The notes below the pieces were generated by a model, which was not told the origin of the DNA, did not search any database, and was given only the letters and a program-made list of their open reading frames with translations. From Bifidobacteriaceae bacterium (GTDB taxonomy: Bacteria > Actinomycetota > Actinomycetes > Actinomycetales > WQXJ01): a DNA stretch of 5,184 bases. Every line of letters begins with the position of its first letter. Position 1 is the stretch's first letter. Below, piece by piece: positions 1-5,184 of the stretch. The position numbers and the translations under genes are program-made. The stretch covers positions 1-5,184 of the forward strand of contig JAIRXV010000194.1 in assembly GCA_031268115.1 (NCBI GenBank), written 5' to 3'.

Positions 1-1433
1 CTGACAAACACCTCCAGCACTCGGGCCTGGACAGACACGTCCAACGCGCTGGTCGGCTCGTCCGCCACCAAGAGTTCTGGTCCCATGACCAACGCCCGGG
101 CCAGCGACACCCGTTGGCGTTGGCCACCCGACAGCTCATGGGGGTAGCGCGAGACGAAATCACGCGGCAACTCCACCGCGTCCAGCAACTCCAACGCGCG
201 GTCCACCCGCTCATCCTTGGTGCCCTCGGCGTGGATGCGCATCGGCTCCGTGATGCAGGCGCCCACGCTCATCCGCGGGTTCAGCGACGCCGCCGGGTCC
301 TGGAACACAAAGCCCATGCGCCGGCGAAGCGCCCGCAACTGTTTGGCCGATGCCTTCGCCAAATCGGTCCCCAACGCCTCGACCCGTCCACCCGTAGGCG
401 GCATCAGGCCCACCGCGCAACGCCCGAGTGTCGTCTTACCCGACCCCGACTCCCCCACCAAGGCCAGGATCTCGTGGGCCCGCAACTCAAGTGACACCCC
501 GTCCACGGCGTGAACGGGCGGCGAGCCGATCCTGCCGGGGAACTTGACGTCCAGATCCTCGACCGTCAACACCGGTCGGGGCTCGATCTCGGGGGCCGCC
601 ACCTCGTCCATGACGGCCGGCCTCGCCCGCCCCAAGTGTGGGACCGATGCGAGGAGATGCTTGGTGTACGGGTCGCACGGATGGTAGAAGATCTCCTCCG
701 CGGTACCCACCTCGACCAGTTGGCCCCGGAACATGACGGCCACCCGATCCGCCAAGTCCGCCACCACCCCCATGTTGTGGGTGATCAGGATGATCGCTGT
801 GCCCAACCGCTCACGTAGATCGTGCAGCAAATCGAGGATCTGAGCCTGAACGGTGACATCGAGGGCCGTGGTCGGCTCGTCGGCGATGATCAGCTCCGGA
901 TCGTTGGCGATTGCCATGGCGATCATCACTCGCTGCTTCTGCCCACCGGACAGCTGGTGGGGGTAGGAGTGGACGCGCACGGCCGGATCGGGAATCCCCA
1001 CCAGATCGAGCAACTCCACGGCTCGCGCCATCGCCTGTTTGCGTGAGACCGACCGATGAACCCGGATCGCTTCGGAGATCTGCCAGCCCGCGGTCCGCAC
1101 CGGGTCCAGGGCCGTGGAGGGCTCCTGGAAGATCATGGCGATCCGGTCGCCCCGCACCCGCCGCATCGCTTCGCCGCGCAAACCCAGCAACTCGGTCTGA
1201 TCCAGGGCGGCGCTGCCCTCGATCCGAGCGGTCCCTGGCAGCAGCCCAATCATCGCCCGCGAAGAAACCGTCTTGCCCGAACCGGATTCCCCGACGATCG
1301 CCAGAATCTCCCCGGGGGCAACCTCGAAGGAGATTCGGTCCACGGCCCGCACCGGTTCTGCGTCCGTCTGGAACGTGACGCTAAGGCGTTCAACGCGCAA
1401 GTGGCCGGTGCGTGCGGGAGCGGGGGCCGTCAT
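1..1433 (-). CDS. Fused double-domain peptide-type ABC transporter ATP-binding protein (3'-partial)
   Basis: Open from ATG at 1433 to the window edge, 477 residues visible. It carries two complete-looking nucleotide-binding domains in one chain, so it can energise the transporter without a partner ATPase. Domain 1 has Walker A GESGSGKT at 48-55, Q-loop Gln103, signature LSGGQ at 161-165, Walker B IIADEP with Asp185/Glu186, and H-loop His219. An oligo_HPY-like segment HPCDPYTKHLL follows at 251-261, then a short linker. Domain 2 starts near 288 with Walker A GESGSGKT at 327-334, Q-loop Gln378, LSGGQ at 434-438 and Walker B Asp458/Glu459. Its H-loop and C-terminal tail lie beyond position 1. 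All visible catalytic motifs are intact in both halves. Related fused proteins (DppD of Mycobacterium) have about 550 residues, so roughly 70 are probably missing. The linker has a single Cys (253) and no Cys cluster. Confidence 0.95.
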   Translation of the reverse strand, partial: MTAPAPARTGHLRVERLSVTFQTDAEPVRAVDRISFEVAPGEILAIVGESGSGKTVSSRAMIGLLPGTARIEGSAALDQTELLGLRGEAMRRVRGDRIAMIFQEPSTALDPVRTAGWQISEAIRVHRSVSRKQAMARAVELLDLVGIPDPAVRVHSYPHQLSGGQKQRVMIAMAIANDPELIIADEPTTALDVTVQAQILDLLHDLRERLGTAIILITHNMGVVADLADRVAVMFRGQLVEVGTAEEIFYHPCDPYTKHLLASVPHLGRARPAVMDEVAAPEIEPRPVLTVEDLDVKFPGRIGSPPVHAVDGVSLELRAHEILALVGESGSGKTTLGRCAVGLMPPTGGRVEALGTDLAKASAKQLRALRRRMGFVFQDPAASLNPRMSVGACITEPMRIHAEGTKDERVDRALELLDAVELPRDFVSRYPHELSGGQRQRVSLARALVMGPELLVADEPTSALDVSVQARVLEVFV

Positions 1434-2482
1434 CGTGCACCTCCAGAATCGACTTGGGGGGCGTCTGGGCGGTGATCGGCCACCGTGTCTGCCAGGACGG
1501 CCTCCAATTCGACCTCATCGGCCGTGGTGGCGCCTCCGCGTATACGCAGCAGCGGGTTGAGGACATCGTTGAGGCTTTCCCCAATCAGGGCTACCCCCGT
1601 GACCACCAGGACGATGGCGAGCCCCGGGAACACACCCGTCCACCAGATCCCGTTGGACACGTCTGCGAGCGCCTTGTTGAGGTCGTAGCCCCATTCGGCG
1701 GCCGCGGACGGTTCGATGCCGAACCCGAGGAAGCCCAACCCCGCCAACGTCAAGATCGCCTCCGAGGCGTTGAGCGTGGCGAGGACGGGGATCGTTTGGG
1801 ACACGTTGGACAGGATGTGGCCGAACATGATCCGCGTGGGCCTTGCCCCGGCCACGCGGGCGGCGTCCACGTACGGTTCGGCTTTGGCGGCGAGCGTGGC
1901 GTTGCGGACCACACGGAAGTACTGCGGGATAAAGATCACCGTGATCGAGACGGCCGCGGCGACGATCCCGCCAAAGGCGTCGGAGCGTCCGGAGGAGACC
2001 ATGATCGAAACCACGATGGCCAGCAGCAGCGAAGGGAATGCGTAGAGCGCATCGGTGATGAGCACCAAAACGCGGTCGAGGATCCCGCCGACATAGCCGG
2101 AAACCACGCCGAGCGGCACCCCAACGAAGATCGAGAGGCAGGCCGCCAACACGACCACGAGAAGTGCGGTTTGAGCGCCGTAGAGGATTCGGGACAGCAC
2201 GTCCATCCCGGCAACAGTGGTTCCAAGCCAATGCACGGACGATGGCGGCGCTTGCGTGGGAAACAGTTCCTCCCCCGCGCGGGTCTGGGCAAAGTCGTAG
2301 GGCGCCAGGACGCTCGCGGTGAGGGCCACGAAGATGAACAGGGCGATGAGCGAAAGCCCGATGATCAGCATGACCCGTTGCAGGCCGTGGGTGCTGCGGA
2401 TGAGGGCGAGCCCCGGGATGCGCCGGCCGCGGCCGGGAGGGCGGGCGGCAATGGGCGCGGTCGGCGGGATTGCGGCGGCCAT
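1430..2482 (-). CDS. DppC/OppC-type ABC transporter permease
   Basis: A 350-residue second permease that pairs with the upstream DppB-type protein. A basic, Pro/Ala-rich cytoplasmic N-terminus (1-36) is followed by hydrophobic segments near 37-60, 103-130, 137-162, 170-190, 231-255 and 284-302. WLGTTVAGMDVLSRILYGA at 85-103 is the conserved DppC signature, and DAARVAGARPTRIMFGHIL at 206-224 is the EAA coupling loop. The body ends at about 315 after the family's NPLLR. A further 35-residue acidic, Ala-rich tail (about 316-350) is unusual for the family. The ATG at 2482 is preceded by GAGGT about 6 nt away, inside the end of the upstream gene. The stop codon overlaps the ATPase start in an ATGA, so translation of the two is probably coupled. 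Role and family are secure; the ligand is unknown. Confidence 0.95.
   Translation of the reverse strand: MAAAIPPTAPIAARPPGRGRRIPGLALIRSTHGLQRVMLIIGLSLIALFIFVALTASVLAPYDFAQTRAGEELFPTQAPPSSVHWLGTTVAGMDVLSRILYGAQTALLVVVLAACLSIFVGVPLGVVSGYVGGILDRVLVLITDALYAFPSLLLAIVVSIMVSSGRSDAFGGIVAAAVSITVIFIPQYFRVVRNATLAAKAEPYVDAARVAGARPTRIMFGHILSNVSQTIPVLATLNASEAILTLAGLGFLGFGIEPSAAAEWGYDLNKALADVSNGIWWTGVFPGLAIVLVVTGVALIGESLNDVLNPLLRIRGGATTADEVELEAVLADTVADHRPDAPQVDSGGAR
1439..1444 (-). promoter_or_regulatory. Shine-Dalgarno site of the ATPase gene
   Basis: The minus strand reads GGAGGT, followed by a 5-nt gap and then ATG at 1433-1431. It lies within the last codons of the DppC-type permease. This near-consensus site fixes the ATPase start and supports translational coupling across the ATGA overlap. 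Confidence 0.8.
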
Positions 2483-2483
2483 G

Positions 2484-3530
2484 TCAGTACCTCACCCTCG
2501 GGTCCACGAGCGCGTTGACTATGTCGATGAGGAACGATGCGACCGCTACCACCACGGCGATGGCGGTGACGATCCCTTGGACGGCCACGAAATCGCGCGC
2601 CAACAGGTAGTGGGACAGAGCGAAGCCGAGGCCTCGCCATTCGAACGTGTTCTCCGTCAGGATCGCCCCTCCCAGCATGAGAGCGATCTCCATCCCCATG
2701 ACGGTCACCACGGGGATGAGGGCGTTGCGGAAGGCGTGTTTGGAGACCACTTTGCGCTCCGCCACACCGCGGGCGCGGGCGGCGGTGACGAAGTCGGCGC
2801 GCAGGTTTTCCAGGAGGTTGATCCGGATGAGCCGTATGAACACACCAGCGGTCAACAGTCCGAGCGCGACGGCGGGCAAGATCGCGTGGCGCAGGACGTC
2901 CACCACGTAGGCGCCGTTGCCGGACGCGATGGCGTCGATCAACAGGAAGTTCGTGTTGACCTCGCCCTTCGACAGGGCGAGGATGGTTCCAGTCTCGGCT
3001 CTGCCCGAGGCGGGCAGCACATGCAGCTTGGCCGTGAACAGCAGTTTGAGTAGCAAACCCACGAAGAAGACGGGCGCGGCGTAGACCAGCACCGCGAAGA
3101 AACGGATGGAGACGTCGGGCGCCTTGTCGTGGTGCCGGGCCGCCAAGCGCCCAAGTGGGATGCCCACGGCGAACGCCACGATCATGGCGTAGAAGACCAG
3201 CTCCAGCGTTCCGGCGCCGTTGGTCAGGACAATCTCCGAGATCGCCCGGTGGTCGGTCATGGCCAGCCCGAAGTCGCCGCGGAACACCCCGGACAGGTAT
3301 TCCCAGTACTGGATCCAGACGGGCCGGTCGAAGCCGGCCTCGGCCTTGCGTTCGGCCAGGGCCTCGGGGGAGAGCCGTCCGCCTTGGGCGGCGGTGATCG
3401 GATCGCCGATGACCCGCATGAAAAAGAAGACCACGGTCACCAGGATGAGGACCGTGGGAATGATCAAGACGAGGCGGAGGGCCAAGTATCGCAGCAAGGC
3501 GACGCGGGAACTGGTTTGGGGCTTGGGCAT
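2484..3530 (-). CDS. DppB/OppB-type ABC transporter permease
   Basis: A 348-residue inner-membrane permease (BPD_transp_1 family), one half of the channel through which the bound ligand is imported. Hydrophobic segments lie near residues 14-38, 108-130, 140-167, 213-233, 268-292 and 315-338, the six-helix plan of DppB/OppB. Family marks include RGDFGLA at 84-90 in the first outer loop, LPASGR at 172-177, and the cytoplasmic EAA-type coupling loop at about 246-273 (FVTAARARG then HAFRNALIP), which docks on the ATPase. The ATG at 3530 is the first possible start, because an in-frame TGA sits four codons upstream at 3542-3540. No Shine-Dalgarno sequence precedes it, unlike the next two genes. 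Its stop codon lies 1 bp before the next start, so the two permeases are co-transcribed and probably translationally coupled. Length is slightly above the usual 305-340. Substrate is not predictable. Confidence 0.95.
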   Translation of the reverse strand: MPKPQTSSRVALLRYLALRLVLIIPTVLILVTVVFFFMRVIGDPITAAQGGRLSPEALAERKAEAGFDRPVWIQYWEYLSGVFRGDFGLAMTDHRAISEIVLTNGAGTLELVFYAMIVAFAVGIPLGRLAARHHDKAPDVSIRFFAVLVYAAPVFFVGLLLKLLFTAKLHVLPASGRAETGTILALSKGEVNTNFLLIDAIASGNGAYVVDVLRHAILPAVALGLLTAGVFIRLIRINLLENLRADFVTAARARGVAERKVVSKHAFRNALIPVVTVMGMEIALMLGGAILTENTFEWRGLGFALSHYLLARDFVAVQGIVTAIAVVVAVASFLIDIVNALVDPRVRY

Positions 3531-3699
3531 GACATCAATTCAGTTGGGACGAGGTGCCACCTGGGGTTCGGGTGGCTTAGGACTCACCGGTCCTTGCCGA
3601 ACTCTACCGCCCTGCTCGCCGCGCCCCCCCCCAGCGCACCGCACGAGGACGGAGCGCTGGGGGGCGCGCTGGGCTAAAGCAGTTGTGTCGGCCGAGAAC
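3531..3699 (-). promoter_or_regulatory. Structured intercistronic spacer between binding protein and first permease
   Basis: This 169-bp stretch has no recognisable gene. None of its three minus-strand frames resembles the missing binding-protein C-half. It contains three inverted repeats: a strong one at 3620-3668, a 5-bp stem at 3579-3583/3590-3594 with a 6-nt loop, and a 6-bp stem at 3556-3561/3571-3576 with a 9-nt loop. No convincing -35/-10 promoter was seen, so the permeases are probably read through from the binding-protein gene. Spacers of this kind in importer operons often let the receptor be made in excess over the membrane parts; that role is inferred here. Confidence 0.55.
3620..3668 (-). 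promoter_or_regulatory. Strong GC-rich hairpin after the binding-protein gene
   Basis: An 11-bp perfect stem (3627-3637 with 3654-3664) closes a 16-nt loop at 3638-3653. A 3-nt bulge of C on the plus strand (3624-3626) separates it from a further 4-bp stem (3620-3623 with 3665-3668). It begins about 31 nt after the binding-protein stop codon. No T-run follows on the transcribed strand, so it is not a classical intrinsic terminator. An RNA-stabilising or attenuating structure at the 3' end of the binding-protein message is more likely. The base pairing is read directly; the function is inferred. Confidence 0.6.
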
Positions 3700-5184
3700 C
3701 TAGCCAGCAGTCACGTTGTACGCGTCGCACACCGCGGTGTTGGCGCCGGGCAGACCGTCTGGCACGAACGAGCACAGGGGCGTGTAGGTGCCCTTGAAGA
3801 CTTGCTCGGAGATGGCCTGGCGGTCGATGGACATGGCGACGGCCTGGCGGATGGCCAGCTTCTGGTCATAGGTGTCGCCGGGCTGAGTGTCCAGGTTGAA
3901 CACGATGTAGCGGATCTCGCCGCCGGGGCCGTACTGCACCTCAACGTCGGAGTTCGCTTCAAGCGATTCGATGTCTGTCGGGGTGAGTTGACGCCACGCG
4001 ATGTCGATGGTGCCGTCCTCGACTTCGAGCTTCATGTTGTTGCCGTCGGCGTAGAACTTGTACGTGATGCCGCCGTTGACGGGCGTGCCCTGGACACCCG
4101 CATAGTCCGGGTTGGTTGCGAATTCGAGTAGCTCGCCTTCGCGGTACGCGGCGACCGTGTACGCGCCGGCGAAGGCGTTGCCGGCCACGATGTCCTGATC
4201 GGGTGTGGGCGCCTGCGGATCGACCGTGAACACCTCTTCGTCCACAATCGGGCCCACCGGTGAGGCAAGCACCTGAGAGAACGTCACATCGTTCGCGGAT
4301 GTCAGGTGGAAGATCACGGTCGTATCGTCCGGGGTCTCCACGGAGTCGAGGTTGGCCAGCAAGGACGCGGGGCCGTTGACGTAGTTGATGTCGACCTGAC
4401 GGTCGAAGGAGAACTTGACGTCGCTCGATGTCAAGTCGTGGCCGTTGGCCCACTTCAATCCGGATTTGAGCGTGCAGGTGTAGTCCATGCCGTCGTCAGA
4501 GAATTCGCAGGATTCGGCGAGGTCGGGTTGCGGCTCGGCGGAGCCTTGCTGGAAGCCCAGCACGAACGGATAGACGTTGATCATCGCGAGGTAGGACGCG
4601 TTGTCGTACGCGAACGCCGGATCCAGGGACGTGATGACATCGGTGCTGCCGGCGGTCACCGTGGCAGTCGGGTCGCTGTCCTTCTGGAAGGTCGAGAACC
4701 GGAATTGGAAGGACGCGTCGAGGGTGTCTTGCACACCGGTCACACCATTGCGGACGATGGCGACTTGCCGGCCCTGGAGCAGCGGGAGCGTGGACAGTTT
4801 GCTCGCCAACTCGGTTTGGAGGTCTTCGATCAGGCCCGCTCGGACGGCCGGGTCCGTTTCGACGCGCTCGGCGTTGAGCAGGTCAACCGTGCATTTGTCG
4901 TCGTAGTGGTTGTTGAGGAAGTTGTTCGTGTCGAAGAACGGCGTCAGGTAGTTGTCGGCGTCGGGGAAATCGGGGAACCAGCCCAGTTGGTACAGGGGAT
5001 AGGCATCGGAGGAGCGGTCCGCGGAATACTGCACCCACTCAGTGGTTTGCAGATTGACCGCGAATAGGCCCGTCTCTTCGAGCTGGGCCTTGATGGCGGC
5101 ATATTCCTCGGCCGAGGAATCCCCATAGTGTTCCAGGGAGTATTGCAGGTTCAGCTCAACCGGAACGGTGACCCCGGCGGCTTC
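3700..5184 (-). CDS. Family 5 peptide-type ABC transporter substrate-binding protein with halves in reversed order (5'-partial)
   Basis: Open without a stop from the window edge to TAG at 3702-3700, giving 494 visible residues; the true start lies beyond 5184. By family knowledge this is the extracellular receptor of an Opp/Dpp-type importer. Visible residues 1-168 resemble the C-terminal half of actinobacterial SBP_bac_5 proteins: LNLQYSLEHYGDSSAEEY near 11-28, YQLGWFPDFPDADNYL at 65-80, LPLLQGRQVAIV at 133-144, and the usual ending DTLDASFQFRFSTF at 153-166. Residues from about 170 resemble a mature N-terminus: TVTAGSTDVITSLDPA at 175-190, ANGHDLTSSDVKFSFDR at 246-262, GPGGEIRYIVFNLDT at 419-433, RQAVAMSIDR at 446-455. 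The protein ends at 494, where the C-half would normally follow. No lipobox or hydrophobic signal lies at the join. Cys226/Cys237 and Cys471/Cys486 are possible disulfide pairs, fitting an exported protein. It is either a circular permutation or a fusion after an off-window N-half. Family is secure; ligand is unknown. Confidence 0.9.
   Translation of the reverse strand, partial: EAAGVTVPVELNLQYSLEHYGDSSAEEYAAIKAQLEETGLFAVNLQTTEWVQYSADRSSDAYPLYQLGWFPDFPDADNYLTPFFDTNNFLNNHYDDKCTVDLLNAERVETDPAVRAGLIEDLQTELASKLSTLPLLQGRQVAIVRNGVTGVQDTLDASFQFRFSTFQKDSDPTATVTAGSTDVITSLDPAFAYDNASYLAMINVYPFVLGFQQGSAEPQPDLAESCEFSDDGMDYTCTLKSGLKWANGHDLTSSDVKFSFDRQVDINYVNGPASLLANLDSVETPDDTTVIFHLTSANDVTFSQVLASPVGPIVDEEVFTVDPQAPTPDQDIVAGNAFAGAYTVAAYREGELLEFATNPDYAGVQGTPVNGGITYKFYADGNNMKLEVEDGTIDIAWRQLTPTDIESLEANSDVEVQYGPGGEIRYIVFNLDTQPGDTYDQKLAIRQAVAMSIDRQAISEQVFKGTYTPLCSFVPDGLPGANTAVCDAYNVTAG
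4660..4704 (-). other. In-frame junction of natural C-terminus to mature N-terminus in the binding protein
   Basis: This stretch encodes visible residues 161-175 of the binding protein. FRFSTFQK matches the usual chain end of the family. It runs directly into DSDPTAT, a short polar Asp/Thr/Ser-rich linker like the one that normally follows the lipidated cysteine, and then into the first beta-strand at TVTAG. There is no stop codon, Met start, hydrophobic segment or Cys at the join, so the signal peptide expected before the N-half is absent here. The boundary is judged from remembered family sequences, not an alignment, and could be off by several residues. Confidence 0.75.
5103..5120. repeat. 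18-bp perfect palindrome inside the binding-protein gene
   Basis: ATTCCTCGG is followed directly by its own reverse complement. It lies in codons for the visible residues DSSAEEY (22-28) of the binding protein's C-terminal half. The residues are typical of the family at this position, so the symmetry may be a by-product of codon choice. No function is claimed. Confidence 0.5.

Noticed and set aside
2423..2436. 14-bp palindrome of CCGG/GGCC units in the DppC-type N-terminus
   Set aside because: Expected in GC-rich codons for Pro, Gly and Arg; no sign of a regulatory role.
1412..2518. Plus-strand open frame of 368 codons across the DppC-type permease
   Set aside because: It is the antisense of a membrane protein with conserved family motifs. 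Its translation is rich in Asp, Arg, His and Gly, with no recognisable domain, as expected for GC-rich shadow frames.
3620..3668. Intrinsic terminator after the binding-protein gene
   Set aside because: The stem is strong but no T-run follows on the transcribed strand, and the downstream genes need read-through because no clear promoter was found.
3537..3698. Small minus-strand open stretch through the spacer in one frame
   Set aside because: It has no start codon with a ribosome site, is Arg/Gly/Pro-rich, and looks like chance openness in GC-rich DNA.
3220..4131. Plus-strand open frame of 303 codons spanning permease start, spacer and binding-protein end
   Set aside because: It runs antisense to two real genes and the spacer, shows no family motif, and its composition changes with the underlying gene.
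5032..5034. GTG codon as the start of the binding protein
   Set aside because: The same frame stays open to the window edge and the 50 upstream residues match the family (LNLQYSLEHYG, NLQTTEW). The gene continues beyond the window.
4306..5067. Plus-strand open frame of 253 codons opposite the binding protein
   Set aside because: Its Val/Gly/Arg/Glu-rich low-complexity translation is a shadow of the binding-protein frame, which carries clear family motifs.

Overview
The window holds most of one peptide-type (Opp/Dpp family) ABC importer operon, all on the minus strand. Read 5'->3' along the transcript (high to low coordinates) the order is: substrate-binding protein (5'-partial, 5184-3700), a 169-bp structured spacer, DppB/OppB-type permease (3530-2484), DppC/OppC-type permease (2482-1430), and a double-domain DppD/DppF-type ATPase (1433-1, 3'-partial). 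The three downstream genes are tightly packed: a 1-bp gap between the permeases, then a 4-bp ATGA overlap into the ATPase. No RNA gene, mobile element, CRISPR array or plus-strand gene could be supported.

The DNA is GC-rich. The binding-protein sequence, and the fusion of two nucleotide-binding domains in one ATPase (as in the DppABCD layout of Mycobacterium), suggest a Gram-positive, high-GC actinobacterium. This is an inference; nothing here fixes genus or species. The importer would work as usual: the extracellular binding protein captures a peptide or similar small ligand, the two permeases form the membrane channel, and the fused ATPase supplies both nucleotide-binding sites. The substrate cannot be read from the sequence.

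The most unusual feature is the binding protein. Its visible 494 residues run in the wrong order for a family 5 solute-binding protein (SBP_bac_5). The C-terminal half of the fold comes first (5184 to about 4681), joined in frame at the natural C-terminus to the mature N-terminal half (about 4680 to 3703). The gene then stops where the C-terminal half should start. No signal peptide or lipobox lies at the join, and no C-half remnant lies between the stop and the next gene. The gene is therefore either a circularly permuted binding protein or a 'one and a half' tandem fusion (N-half, C-half, N-half). The sequence just beyond 5184 decides which.

The spacer at 3531-3699 carries a strong GC hairpin with a C9 run and two smaller hairpins. 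The first permease gene after it has no visible Shine-Dalgarno sequence, whereas the next two genes do. This suggests lower or separately controlled membrane-component expression relative to the binding protein.
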